Assembly: GCA_040905965.1 (NCBI GenBank)
Contig: JBBDQP010000003.1
Coordinates: 1-64,000 of the forward strand
Source of the DNA: DATHWB01 sp040905965
Lineage (GTDB): Bacteria; Actinomycetota; Acidimicrobiia; Spongiisociales; ZC4RG35
Direction of reading: 5' to 3'
DNA: 64,000 nucleotides
The position numbers and the translations under genes were made by a program. Below the pieces are notes generated by a model that saw nothing but the letters and a program-made list of their open reading frames with translations, did no database searches and was not told the DNA's origin. This document shows, in pieces, positions 17,901 to 27,329 of the stretch. The stretch's first letter is position 1, and each line of letters starts with the position of its first letter.

Positions 17901-19511
17901 CTAGAACGCGGAATAGTTGTAGTAGTCCAGGTTGGACATGACGCGCATGCACAGGATCGTGGAGACAAAGGCAAACACGAACCCGCCGGCTGCAAGACCG
18001 ATCACGGCCAAATGGTAGGAGAAGATGCGGCTTAGCAGGTAGCCGATGACGAGGTTCACCCCCATGGCCGGCACGAGAGAGAGCATCGCCAATTTCGGTC
18101 GCGACAGCCAGAAGAAGACGGAGAGGTTCAGCAGAGCGAACCCGATAAGGATGTAACCAATCACCCCGGCAAAGAAGGAAAATCTCGGAACCGGAAGCGC
18201 CATGATGGCGAGTTCCGGAATCTTCGGGATCAACGCCTGCATCCCATAATATGCGCCGACTGCCCCGATGATTCCGATAGTGAAGTACACGGCGACTTGC
18301 CGCACGTAAAAGCGTAGGTACCAGTTTGTGAAAGAGTTCCGATCGTTGAGGGCGTGCTTCAACTGACGTGGTTTCATGTTGTAGCCGAACTTCTGGAGAA
18401 TCATCTCCAGTGCCGTAAACGCAGGCATCATGCCGATCAACGCCCAGTTCAATCCAGCCTCGTAGTCGGCTCGGAACCAAATGAAGGTCTGGCGGAAGTC
18501 CATCCGGCCCGTCCAGGCCAGCAGGCGGTCGGCGAAGAGCAGCGTGAAGTAGAGCGACCCGTACAGGATGAAGGTTCGCACGCTGGCGAGCAGCATGACC
18601 TTGCGGGGAAGTCTTGATGATGTCGGCGCCTTCTTATCGCGGTGTTTGTAGTGTTTGCGCAAGAGATATTGCGCCGAAGTGATCATGGAATACAGCGAGC
18701 TCACCAGCAGACCGACTTGGTGCGCCCAAATCATCGGCCAACCGACGTACTCCCGCATGAGGTAGACGACGAAGACACCCAAGGCGACGGCGACCGTGAA
18801 CTGCATTTCCTGCTCGAGCATGTAGAGAACAGCGAGGCACAACCACAGCACCGACAGGCTGACGAAGTAGAGAACCGCCAGGTTCGCCTCGTAGGCCGAG
18901 ATGATCGAAAAGACGTTGAACACGAGTATCAGCACCACCGCGACGACGAGAGCGGTGAGAATCCCGGCGGCGACGAAGAACCAGGCGACCTTCAAGGTCA
19001 TCATGTACATGCCCTGGCGGAGATACATCATTCCGCGTCGCCCGATCGCCTGGGTGAAGCCGCCGGCGATGAAGTAGCTCAATGCAGTACCGAGCCCGAT
19101 TGCAGTGGCCTGCGCGGGAGTGAAGTAGTAGTAGGACCACAGCGAGTAGAGCAGGATCACCGAGGCAAAGACCGTGAGCCCCATCGGCATGCCGTACGCA
19201 GCTCCACGAATGATGGTCCGAATGAGCCCTATCGGCTTCTCGCGGTAGCGCTCGGCCTCTTCTTCGATGCGATGGTCCTCCTCGGCAGTTGCCTGCCGTC
19301 GAAGTTCGGCACTGCCCCGTTGGTGCACGAGCACTTGTTCGGCGAGCTCGAAGATGTCATCGGTGCCGTAGTGAACGCGAGCATCTTCATCAGATAGCCC
19401 AAACGACTCCAGGATGGCGGCCGCCTCGAAGGGGCCCTGGAGCCAACCCACTTGCTCGGTGATGTCGGCAGTGAGCTTTTCGACAGTGGGGAGTGCAACG
19501 GTCGAACGCAT
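17901..19511 (-). CDS. PelG-like polysaccharide transporter
   Basis: 536 aa: an N-terminal cytoplasmic region (~100 residues, with ILESFGLSDEDARVHYG and DIFELAEQVL) followed by about twelve hydrophobic segments and ending in SNLDYYNYSAF. Topology and position directly after the PelF-like gene match PelG, a MOP-type flippase that works with PelF to synthesise and export Pel. Direct motif similarity to PelG is not strong enough for me to be certain. The N-terminal extension is longer than I would expect for PelG. The start ATG shares one base with the PelF stop (TGATG), so the two are translationally coupled. The longer open frame to 19958 is antisense-like noise. Confidence 0.65.
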   Translation of the reverse strand: MRSTVALPTVEKLTADITEQVGWLQGPFEAAAILESFGLSDEDARVHYGTDDIFELAEQVLVHQRGSAELRRQATAEEDHRIEEEAERYREKPIGLIRTIIRGAAYGMPMGLTVFASVILLYSLWSYYYFTPAQATAIGLGTALSYFIAGGFTQAIGRRGMMYLRQGMYMMTLKVAWFFVAAGILTALVVAVVLILVFNVFSIISAYEANLAVLYFVSLSVLWLCLAVLYMLEQEMQFTVAVALGVFVVYLMREYVGWPMIWAHQVGLLVSSLYSMITSAQYLLRKHYKHRDKKAPTSSRLPRKVMLLASVRTFILYGSLYFTLLFADRLLAWTGRMDFRQTFIWFRADYEAGLNWALIGMMPAFTALEMILQKFGYNMKPRQLKHALNDRNSFTNWYLRFYVRQVAVYFTIGIIGAVGAYYGMQALIPKIPELAIMALPVPRFSFFAGVIGYILIGFALLNLSVFFWLSRPKLAMLSLVPAMGVNLVIGYLLSRIFSYHLAVIGLAAGGFVFAFVSTILCMRVMSNLDYYNYSAF

Positions 19512-21478
19512 CAGCCCACCTCCGCCACGCCGAGAAGATCGCCGAGCTCGACAGCTGCTTGGGTCCTTATACGGACATCGGGATCCGCGGAGAGCGCATG
19601 GGTGAGGGCGCTCAGCGCGCTTTCGGTATCGAGGAGTTCGGCTACGGAAGCAATCGCGGTCAAGCGCACCTGGGCAGTCGGCGAACGCAACATCTGCTGC
19701 AATTCCACGGCGCTCGCCGCGGGAGCCACAAAGGGGATCGGCAGCGGAGTGACGCCCGTTGGGAGTGGTTGCGGGGAAGCGGGTAGTCGTCGTCCGGCTT
19801 CGACTTGGGTCGGCTCGGCAGTCCACGCCGCAGGCGACGCCACCGGTACGAGTCGTGGCAGCGGCCGGCGTTCTTGTGCTGCCAGCTCCCGGTACGAATC
19901 CCGGTAGGCGTTGATCGAACGATCGAGCGCGAAGAGTTCCAAGGTGCGTTCGCGGCACGCGCTCGAGAGGCGCGCTTTCTCTTCCGGGCTCTGTTCGAGC
20001 AGTTCGATGACCCCTTGAGCCAGCCCTTCCACGTCGCGGATCCGTGCCGTGTCACCGAGGTCGGCGACAGCTTCCGGTACGCCTCCGACGTTCGTGGAGA
20101 CCACCGGCTTTCCGCACATCATCGCTTCGATGACGGTGTACGGGAAGGCTTCGGAGATGGAGGTCAGTAAGACGACGTCTGCCTGGTTGTAGGCCCCCGG
20201 GGCATCCCGAGTGGACCCCATCCACTCGAAGGTCTCTTGGAGTTCGAGTTCCTCCCACAGGCGCTGACACTTGTCCATGTATTCCTGGTCTGGTGCCGGA
20301 CCAAAGTGGCGAAATCGCACGTTCGGAATCACTTCCCGAACTCGTGCCGCGACCCGGAGCGCGGTCTCCATGTCTTTCAGGGGGTCGACGCGCGCCACCA
20401 GGACGACCGTGGGCGCATCGGGACGTTCCACTTCCCGTGGGCGGAATCGCTCGCTGTCCACGCCGTTGTAGATGACACGGATCTTCTCTTCGGTCGCGCC
20501 GTTCACACGTTCCCAACGAGCGTTGTAACTGCAGACTGGGCTGACCTGATCTGCATAGTGGTAGACCGACCGGGAGACGGCAGAAACGAACTGGATGAAG
20601 AAGCGCCGGAGGTGGTAGGGAAAGCCGATGCGACCGAGAAACAGCATCTGCTCGCGCATGAACACCCCATGCTCGGTCACCAGGAAGGGAGTGCCGGACT
20701 CGATCTTGCGCACGATCCCTGCAAGCCCGCAAAATGACGCCGCGGTGGCATGGACAACGTCAGCGTCGGGTATTTCGTAGTTCAGTGGCGTCAACAGCCG
20801 ATAGAGCACGCGCATGGATTCCGTGGCCTCGAAAAGGCGCGGAACACGATGGCTCGCCGTCGCATCGGGGTCGACATTCCTCGGATCTCGGCGGAGCTGG
20901 CCCAGACGCTGCATGATTTCCTGAGGTGTGGGGTTTGCTTCTGGTGCAACTTCTTCCCACTCATCGTCTGTGGGCTCCATGTGCAGGGAGTCCAGAACGA
21001 CCGTTCGGAAGGTTTCCCACACGGCCCTGGTACGAAACGTGCCCCTGAAGTCATGGTTGCGGAAATAGCGATACATCTCGTAGAGGATTTGGCCGAAACG
21101 TTCTGCGTCGTAGCGATGAGGTTCTGTGACCATCAACAGCAGTTCTGTCAGCAGTGGACAAAATCGGCGCCGGGCCGTGGCTTCATCCATCATTGCCGAC
21201 AGGACCAGCACACGCCGCGGAGAGAGCTTCGGGTTGAACTCAGCCGGCTCTTCGACCCCCCAGATCGGTACCCCGATCAGATCGGCGTTCGGTGGGCGCT
21301 TGTAGTTCTCTTTCACGAACGGGTTCGTCATGTGTGCAAAGACCGTGAAGTCCACTTCGGGCAGCTCTTCTATCAGGCTTTGGCACCACGTCGAGACACC
21401 ACCGACCGTGTGAGGGTAGGTTCCTTCGGCAGTCAACAAGACCTTGAGCCGGCTCGATGGGCGGTCGTGATCACTCAT
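19511..21478 (-). CDS. PelF-like GT4 glycosyltransferase with C-terminal HEAT repeats
   Basis: 655 aa. The N-terminus LLTAEGTYPHTVGGVSTW is characteristic of the PelF/DUF3492 family; LVTEHGVFMREQ (~267-278) and IRVIYNGVD (~333-341) lead into a GT4 domain with EAFPYTVIEAMMCGKPVV (~443-460) and the donor-binding Glu. PelF polymerises the exopolysaccharide Pel from UDP-GalNAc in the cytoplasm. After a Pro-rich linker (~535-590) about 65 residues form HEAT-like repeats (LRSPTAQVRLTAIASVAELL, then SADPDVRIRTQAAVELGDLL), not part of known PelF. It lies between a HEAT scaffold gene (4-bp overlap) and the PelG-like gene (1-bp overlap). The HEAT tail may dock to the scaffold. Confidence 0.85.
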   Translation of the reverse strand: MSDHDRPSSRLKVLLTAEGTYPHTVGGVSTWCQSLIEELPEVDFTVFAHMTNPFVKENYKRPPNADLIGVPIWGVEEPAEFNPKLSPRRVLVLSAMMDEATARRRFCPLLTELLLMVTEPHRYDAERFGQILYEMYRYFRNHDFRGTFRTRAVWETFRTVVLDSLHMEPTDDEWEEVAPEANPTPQEIMQRLGQLRRDPRNVDPDATASHRVPRLFEATESMRVLYRLLTPLNYEIPDADVVHATAASFCGLAGIVRKIESGTPFLVTEHGVFMREQMLFLGRIGFPYHLRRFFIQFVSAVSRSVYHYADQVSPVCSYNARWERVNGATEEKIRVIYNGVDSERFRPREVERPDAPTVVLVARVDPLKDMETALRVAARVREVIPNVRFRHFGPAPDQEYMDKCQRLWEELELQETFEWMGSTRDAPGAYNQADVVLLTSISEAFPYTVIEAMMCGKPVVSTNVGGVPEAVADLGDTARIRDVEGLAQGVIELLEQSPEEKARLSSACRERTLELFALDRSINAYRDSYRELAAQERRPLPRLVPVASPAAWTAEPTQVEAGRRLPASPQPLPTGVTPLPIPFVAPAASAVELQQMLRSPTAQVRLTAIASVAELLDTESALSALTHALSADPDVRIRTQAAVELGDLLGVAEVG

Positions 21479-24400
21479 TGCCTGACAAACTTCCGGTATG
21501 CGTGCTCGACGGCAGCGACAACTTCCATGTCGGGGTCGTTGGCGAAAGCCTCACGCAAGGGTTCGATCGCCCGATCGTCGCCGATGGCACCAAGTGCCGC
21601 AGCCGCCAGCTTCCGGATCTGCGGGTCTGGCTCCGAAAGCAGCTGGGCGATCGGGCCGACGGCCGTGCCATCGCCAACTCTGCTGAGATCTTCCAACGCC
21701 TGCTTACGTACCGCACGATCGGGGTCACGCAGGTCGCCGATGAGTTGTTCCACCATGCCGGTGGAGTGGAAGGTCGAAAGGATCACTTCGCGGAGGTGAT
21801 CGTCAGCGTCGTCGATTTTCGCGATGAGTCGAGTCTGAATTTGACGTCCCATCGTGGCCAAGACATGGACGGCGACGACTCGCCGCGCCAGGTGATCGAG
21901 GTCGGCAAAGAGCAACTCGATCACCTCTTCGGATCGGTGGTCCTCGAGCACGTCTCGACTGGCCCGTCGAACGGATGGTGACGAGTCGTACAGTCGGGCG
22001 ACAAGTTGCGGGAGGACACTCGTGTCTTCGAGCACTGCGAGCGTCCTGACTGCCGCTGCCCGAATTTCGTCCTCAGGGTCATCCAGCGTCTTCAGCAGTG
22101 GTTCGATGGGGATGAGCGCTGCCGTGGACGACAGGGCACGCAGGACTTCGAGCCTGACGCGGACCGATTGGTCGTTCAGCGCCTCCGTGATGTGGTGCAC
22201 GTCCCGGTCATCGTTGAGTGTTGTCAGCGCAGCCAAGCCTCGGGCTCGCGCTTCCTCGTCGGGACTGTCGACCGTTTGGAGCGCCAGTCTCCGAAGTGCG
22301 GTCGCATCGAGTTGCCGGAGAACGTCGAGCGTCAGGTCTCGCGCCGCACCCTCCGTATGTTGCATCTGTCCCCAAAGCAGCGCGAGTACCTCGTACCCAC
22401 CGTGCTGGGTCAAGATCGCCGCGGCGCGGTGAGCGACGGCCGGTTCGGCATCGCGCAGGGCTGCGGCAAGGATCGCGAACTCCTCATCCGACCTGCCCGT
22501 CAGCAAACTGAGGCCGGCCTGGCGGATTTGGGGATCGTCATCGCGCAGGGACTGCTGAGCGGCGAGGAGACGATCTTCCGGGTCAGCCGTCTTCAGCGCA
22601 TCCAGAGCCGCCAGCCGGACACGCCGCGAGCTGTCCTGGCCCGACAAGGTGGTCAATGCGCTCGCCGTGTAATCGATCAGTCGCCTGTTGCTCGCCGCTT
22701 CGATCGCCGCGACCCGGACGCGAGCGTTGGCGTCGGCGAATCCCTGCAGGATCGTGTCCGTGTCGTCTGGACTCAGTGCGGCACCGAGACGGATGGCCGA
22801 GATGCGTTCGCGCGGTTCCCTGGAATCGCGCCAGCCTTGAACGACGTCGCGAACCGGCGAGTAGCGACGAAGCGTGTCGAGTAGCCGATGTGTCAGTTCA
22901 TCAGCAGGGACGCGGGCGACTGCGGTCGCCAGCACGTCTGCGACCTCGGTGATGTCGAGTCGGGAAGCCGCATCGATCAGTTGACGAATGCCTTCCGGAT
23001 CGGCGCGGCGGACCTCCTTGGAAATCCAGTCGATGACGTGGTTTCGAGGGAGCCGGCCCAGAGCGGACGCTGCCTGCTCGCGGATCTCCGGTTTGGGGTC
23101 ATCGAGTGCGTGGATCAAACCGGCGAGCAGTGACTGTCCGACTGGTTGGTCGTGTGGTTCGCCCACGGCTTCGGTTGCGGCGACGGAGTCGGCATCGGGA
23201 GTACTGGTGGCGGATCCAGGCAGTTGGCTTCCGCCGGCTGCCAGTGCGTACTTGCGGGCGACCGGGTTGCTGTCGGTGACTAGGCGAGAAAGGGCCTTGT
23301 GCGCCGCTTCGACGTCTGATTCGTAGCTGATGACTGCCGCGCCGGCGCGAATCGAATCTTGATCCGTGCCGAGCCGATGCATGATGTCACCGAGGGGCAG
23401 CGACTGGGCGAGGGTCGACAATTCACGGCTGTGGTTGCTCAGTCCCATGCCGGGAATCGCGCCGATCGCGGCGCAGAGTCGATCCAGGTGGCTCTCTCCA
23501 AACTCTGTCGAGCGCGCCAGCGCTGCCAGCGCCAAGATCCCCGACCCGATGACGGATTCATCTGTCTCGTCGAGCAGCCGTGACCCGACGAGTCCGAGTG
23601 CTTCGAGGTTGCCGGTACGTCCGGCGAGACTCAGGGCGCGGCCGCGGATGATCGGGTCGTTGTCGAATGCTGCACTGTTCAGCGTCTCAAGCGGCAACAA
23701 TTCGGGGGCACGTTCGAGTACCTGCAGGGCAAGGTGTCGAAGGTTTGCGTCGGGATCTGCCAGGGCAGGAGCGACGAGCTCGACAGTTGGTCGGTCGAGC
23801 TCGTGATGCATCAGATCCTTGAGTGCTCGACTGCGCCGTGCAACGTCGAAGGATTCCAAACTCTCCTTGAACTCGGCCAGATCGGTGTCTGATGGGGCCG
23901 ACTCGGGGGGACCTGGGTGCGTTGATGCCACTCCTGGCGGCGCCAATTCAGGCTCAGACTTCGGATCGGGTCGATACTGAGGCTCTCGGACCGCACTCGG
24001 CCCGTCATGACCCGCGGCATGATCCGCGTGGGGAACACGTGCTTTGGTGAGCGAGACTGCCGGCCCTGCGAGTTGATCGGGTCCCTCGGGGACGTCGACG
24101 GGAACGGTTTCTGGGCGGCTCGGGGCAGGTGTCTCTTGGACGTCAGGAACTTCACTGACACGAGGAGCGCGCGGGCCCTCGTCTTCTTCGAGCAATCCCA
24201 GCAGGCTTCCGAAGGCTCCGACCCGAGTCAGTGGAATCGTGTGGGCGGGTGCGATGCGGGGAGGTTTGGTCTTTTTCTCGCTCGCCGAGGGTGCAGGTGC
24301 CGCAGGTTCAGTTTCGGGTTCGCTCGTCGCCTCGGGGGATTCTGCCGATTGTTCTGCGACGCCGTCGCGATCTTCGGCCGACTCCTCGGGGCCGGTGGTG

Positions 24401-24945
24401 GGATCGGCCACCACCTCTACGGGTGTGGTGATCGCTGTCTGGGACTCGGGTTGTTCGACGGCATCCGCCGAGTCGTTCGGTGTGTCTTCGAGCAGTCCCA
24501 GCAGCCCTCCGAGGATGCCGATTGCGGGCAGCCCTGCGTCGCTCTGCTCGGCGTCGGTTGTCAGGACCGGGGCAGGGTGCTCTTCTGTGAGGTCCGATTC
24601 ATCTTCGGCCCAAGTGGTAGTGGGAGGCGTCGGCGACAGCTCGTACGTGTCGGTCGGGGGTGTGATGGCTTCCGGCGCTGACGGTGCGTCGGTCAGTTCC
24701 CGGTCGGTGACCGGCGGAGGTTGCGGGGGAGCGTCCGACAACGGAGTTGCCAGCTGCAGTCGTGGTTGATCTGCCGCTGGTTCGTCGGTGCTGGTGTGTT
24801 GAAACGGCTCCGGGGATGTTTCGACCGGTTCTTGCGCTTCGACGACGGCAGCATCAGAAGCCTCTGCTGAGGCTGCTTCGTCGTCACCGGAATCCTCGTA
24901 GGCGACTCCCAACAATGCCTGCAGGAGCCCCTTTTGGCCACTCAA
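21475..24945 (-). CDS. Large HEAT-repeat scaffold protein with disordered N-terminus
   Basis: 1156 aa from TTG 24945, whose TTGA overlaps the upstream stop; the frame is open to 24981. Residues 1-~365 are Pro/Glu/Ala/Ser-rich and probably disordered, but contain three similar hydrophobic-acidic motifs: LLQALLGVAYED (7-18), LGGLLGLLEDTP (145-156) and FGSLLGLLEEDE (245-256). From ~375 to the end run some 20 HEAT-like units with recurring DPDxxIRxxAxxAL patterns, e.g. LDDPKPEIREQAASALGRL and LSEPDPQIRKLAAAALGAI. HEAT arrays act as protein-binding scaffolds. It lies between an orphan receiver and the HEAT-tailed PelF-like enzyme, so it may fill the place of PelE/PelD in connecting regulation to synthesis. 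No catalytic motif is seen. Confidence 0.82.
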   Translation of the reverse strand: MSGQKGLLQALLGVAYEDSGDDEAASAEASDAAVVEAQEPVETSPEPFQHTSTDEPAADQPRLQLATPLSDAPPQPPPVTDRELTDAPSAPEAITPPTDTYELSPTPPTTTWAEDESDLTEEHPAPVLTTDAEQSDAGLPAIGILGGLLGLLEDTPNDSADAVEQPESQTAITTPVEVVADPTTGPEESAEDRDGVAEQSAESPEATSEPETEPAAPAPSASEKKTKPPRIAPAHTIPLTRVGAFGSLLGLLEEDEGPRAPRVSEVPDVQETPAPSRPETVPVDVPEGPDQLAGPAVSLTKARVPHADHAAGHDGPSAVREPQYRPDPKSEPELAPPGVASTHPGPPESAPSDTDLAEFKESLESFDVARRSRALKDLMHHELDRPTVELVAPALADPDANLRHLALQVLERAPELLPLETLNSAAFDNDPIIRGRALSLAGRTGNLEALGLVGSRLLDETDESVIGSGILALAALARSTEFGESHLDRLCAAIGAIPGMGLSNHSRELSTLAQSLPLGDIMHRLGTDQDSIRAGAAVISYESDVEAAHKALSRLVTDSNPVARKYALAAGGSQLPGSATSTPDADSVAATEAVGEPHDQPVGQSLLAGLIHALDDPKPEIREQAASALGRLPRNHVIDWISKEVRRADPEGIRQLIDAASRLDITEVADVLATAVARVPADELTHRLLDTLRRYSPVRDVVQGWRDSREPRERISAIRLGAALSPDDTDTILQGFADANARVRVAAIEAASNRRLIDYTASALTTLSGQDSSRRVRLAALDALKTADPEDRLLAAQQSLRDDDPQIRQAGLSLLTGRSDEEFAILAAALRDAEPAVAHRAAAILTQHGGYEVLALLWGQMQHTEGAARDLTLDVLRQLDATALRRLALQTVDSPDEEARARGLAALTTLNDDRDVHHITEALNDQSVRVRLEVLRALSSTAALIPIEPLLKTLDDPEDEIRAAAVRTLAVLEDTSVLPQLVARLYDSSPSVRRASRDVLEDHRSEEVIELLFADLDHLARRVVAVHVLATMGRQIQTRLIAKIDDADDHLREVILSTFHSTGMVEQLIGDLRDPDRAVRKQALEDLSRVGDGTAVGPIAQLLSEPDPQIRKLAAAALGAIGDDRAIEPLREAFANDPDMEVVAAVEHAYRKFVRQ

Positions 24946-25337
24946 GGCACCAGCTCTGGGACGACAGAGCGAGCTGCCCAATGCGCATGCAGCTGGGTGA
25001 GGATGAGGTCACGCAGGACATCGGCGGGAACGGACTTCAGAGCGGAAGGCCCGGCTTGACGCGCGTGTTGGTCGGGGTTGTCGATGAGGACCATGACCAT
25101 CGTCGGAGTTGCCGACAAGAGTGCCCGGATTTCCTTCGTTGGCAGGCCGCCGATGGACGAGTCAGCAATCAAGACATCGGCGGATTCGGTCCGCGAGAGG
25201 CGGACGGCCTCGAAACCGTCGCGTGCCTCGGCAACAACTGTCCAGCCCCAAGCGCTTTCGACAATTTTGCTCAACGACCGTCGCATCGCCGACACGGGGT
25301 CAGCAATGACGACGCGGATCTGAACCTGGATATCCAC
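24942..25337 (-). CDS. Stand-alone receiver-domain protein
   Basis: 131 aa with a CheY-like fold and no output domain. RVVIADPVSAMRRSL gives the first acidic site, DVLIADSSIG the presumed phospho-acceptor Asp (~residue 56), and a Lys occurs in SALKSVPAD at the expected place. The acidic pair is reduced to one Asp (ADP) and the Thr/Ser switch position reads VLIDNP, so signalling may be atypical. It is the first gene of the Pel-like operon; its stop overlaps the start of the HEAT scaffold gene. GTG 25337 lies 7 nt after a -10 box TAATGT. I infer that it regulates the assembly complex by protein contact. Confidence 0.72.
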   Translation of the reverse strand: MDIQVQIRVVIADPVSAMRRSLSKIVESAWGWTVVAEARDGFEAVRLSRTESADVLIADSSIGGLPTKEIRALLSATPTMVMVLIDNPDQHARQAGPSALKSVPADVLRDLILTQLHAHWAARSVVPELVP

Positions 25338-25344
25338 TCAAACA

Positions 25345-25350
25345 ACATTA
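25345..25350 (-). promoter_or_regulatory. -10 box TAATGT of the Pel-like operon
   Basis: TAATGT on the minus strand ends 7 nt before GTG 25337, giving a leaderless transcript for the six-gene operon 25337-14653. Confidence 0.55.
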
Positions 25351-25491
25351 CGGCAGGCCCCGTGGGCCAACATCGGGCCGAGGTCTCAAAAGAATAGACG
25401 AAAGTCTTAGTCCGAAATGGGCGATGGTCGGGGGCAAATGAGAGTCATCGCGCTGCCGGTCCAGCGCCAGATGACACACGAGATTTCTCCC

Positions 25492-26139
25492 TCACCAGTC
25501 CTCGGTGAGGCCCTCGCGCATGGCTTTGGCGACCGCTTGTGTCCGATTGCTGACGCCAAGCTTCCGGAAGATCGATGTGAGGTGGGCTTTCACGGTCTTT
25601 GGTGCGAGGTGAAGTTGTTCGCCAATCTCGTTCGTTGAGCGCCCCGATATCAGTTCCGTCAGCACCGTCAATTCGCGCTGGGAAAGCTCAGCGAGATCGT
25701 CGCTCCGTCCCTGGCGTCCGAAGAGTCGGCGTGCCACCTGCGGTTGCAGATAGAGGCCGTCACCCGCCAGCGCGCTATCGATCGCTTCCTGCAGCTGCTG
25801 ACTGCTGGCATCCTTCAACAGATAGCCATCGGCGCCGTTGTCGATCGCTCCGTTGACGTAATCGCTTGTGTCATACGTCGACAGAATGATGACCGGCAAG
25901 CTCTCGTGATCTTGACGTATGCGCTGCAAAGTCCAGATGCCGTCCCGCTCGGGCATTCTCGCATCGAGCAGCACGAGGTCTGGGATGCGTGTGTTGATGC
26001 TACCGAGTGCTTCGTCGCCGCTTGCAGCCTCGGCGACCTCGTAGCCGAGCACCGTTTCTAGGAGGAGTCGAAGCCCTTTGCGAACAACTTCATGGTCGTC
26101 GACGAGCAGGATGTAAAGAGGCTGCTCGTCATCGGTCAC
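25492..26139 (-). CDS. NarL/LuxR-family response regulator
   Basis: 215 aa. The receiver domain has LLVDDHEVVRKGL, the phospho-acceptor Asp in LVLLDARMPERDG (~residue 59), the Thr in ILSTYDT and the Lys in YLLKDAS. A LuxR-type helix-turn-helix follows: LSQRELTVLTELISGRSTNEI with VKAHLTSIFRKLGVSNRTQA. It controls transcription after phosphorylation by the partner kinase, whose gene overlaps it by 4 bp upstream (ATGA). It ends 154 bp before the Pel-like operon and points the same way, making that operon an obvious but unproven target. Confidence 0.92.
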   Translation of the reverse strand: MTDDEQPLYILLVDDHEVVRKGLRLLLETVLGYEVAEAASGDEALGSINTRIPDLVLLDARMPERDGIWTLQRIRQDHESLPVIILSTYDTSDYVNGAIDNGADGYLLKDASSQQLQEAIDSALAGDGLYLQPQVARRLFGRQGRSDDLAELSQRELTVLTELISGRSTNEIGEQLHLAPKTVKAHLTSIFRKLGVSNRTQAVAKAMREGLTEDW

Positions 26140-27329
26140 GCCGGCACCTCGATACGCACGGTGGTGCCAACCCCCTCTTCCGAGCTAAAGCTGAACTCGC
26201 CATCGAGTAGGCGCACGCGTGATTCCATGATCTTCAGACCCTGATGGAGTCGCAGATCGCCTTCGTCGGCTTCTTGAATGCCTCTGCCCTGATCACGGAC
26301 TTCTACTGCGATTTGGTCGGGCGTGAAGGTCACGTCCACATCCGCGGATTGCGTCGCAGCGTGACGCCGAACATTGGTCAAGCCCTCCTGCACAAAAGCG
26401 AAGACGAGAGAAACGATTTCTGATTCGAGTTCACGAGGAGTGCCGTGAGTGGTGACAGTTACTCCTATTCCCCACTGAGATTCGAAGTCTGCGACAAAGC
26501 CGCTGAGCCCCCCGACCAAGTCTGCCCAGTCGTCATTGGCTGGCGTGAGGTCCAGAATGACGGTTCTCAGGGATTCCAGCGCTTCGAGGACTGCGGTGCG
26601 ACTCGTTACGGCCATTTCTCGAACGGTGTCTGGCTGCTCAGCGACGTGCTTTACGACCTCTAGGTTGACCGCGATATTCGTCAGAACCTGAGTGATTCCT
26701 TCGTGGATTACCGACGCGATGCGTGATCGTTCCCGCAGCAGCGAGTTTCTGGTCGATTCTGTACCCGACGCTTTGGGTTGGCGCGACGCGCTTGCCATCC
26801 GGCCAACTAAGAGGGTGCCTTCCAGCGTCTTGGTTGAAGGAAGTTCGTCTGCCTCAGGCCACCACGCAATGAGTTGCAAGAGATCGGCCGCAAGGTCTTC
26901 GGCCCGGATGGCTCCGGCGAGATCGAAATGAGGTCCGAGCGGAGCCGGGCTGGCGACCAACTCGTGAGACCTGTCTGTACTCGGGTTGAAAAGGATGATC
27001 CTGGCGTCGTTTCCCCCCGGAAGAACCAGAAGGTGGTCGATTCCGGTTGCCTGCAGCCTCGCTCCATGAGGTTCGATTTCAGTGGCTTTCAGCAGGACTG
27101 CCACCTTGGTCCCGAGGGCTGGGTAGGTAGCGAGAAGCTCGGAGATGATGTCGTCCTGCAGGGCAGGCGATGGTGACCTCACGACCCAGCCCTTGCCGTC
27201 GCGAACGCCGACCGACCAACGGTCTGCTCCAACCTGGGCAACAAGTTGGTCCAGCCAGGATGAAACGGCGTTGATCGATTGCTGAAAAACGGAGCCGGGT
27301 CCCGACTCTAGCTCCATGACGCGCTCCAT
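26136..27329 (-). CDS. NarL-type sensor histidine kinase (HisKA_3)
   Basis: 397 aa, no membrane helix visible. The N-terminal ~190 residues form an unrecognised, GAF-like sensor region. The dimerisation domain has the phospho-His in ERSRIASVIHEGITQVL (~residue 210). The ATPase domain shows QEGLTNVRRHA (N box), VRDQGRGI (G1), LHQGLKIMESRVRLLDG and GVGTTVRIEVP. This is the arrangement of cytoplasmic HisKA_3 kinases paired with NarL-type regulators. ATG 27329 or ATG 27317 may be used. The 265 bp upstream hold no gene that I can see. Confidence 0.88.
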   Translation of the reverse strand: MERVMELESGPGSVFQQSINAVSSWLDQLVAQVGADRWSVGVRDGKGWVVRSPSPALQDDIISELLATYPALGTKVAVLLKATEIEPHGARLQATGIDHLLVLPGGNDARIILFNPSTDRSHELVASPAPLGPHFDLAGAIRAEDLAADLLQLIAWWPEADELPSTKTLEGTLLVGRMASASRQPKASGTESTRNSLLRERSRIASVIHEGITQVLTNIAVNLEVVKHVAEQPDTVREMAVTSRTAVLEALESLRTVILDLTPANDDWADLVGGLSGFVADFESQWGIGVTVTTHGTPRELESEIVSLVFAFVQEGLTNVRRHAATQSADVDVTFTPDQIAVEVRDQGRGIQEADEGDLRLHQGLKIMESRVRLLDGEFSFSSEEGVGTTVRIEVPA

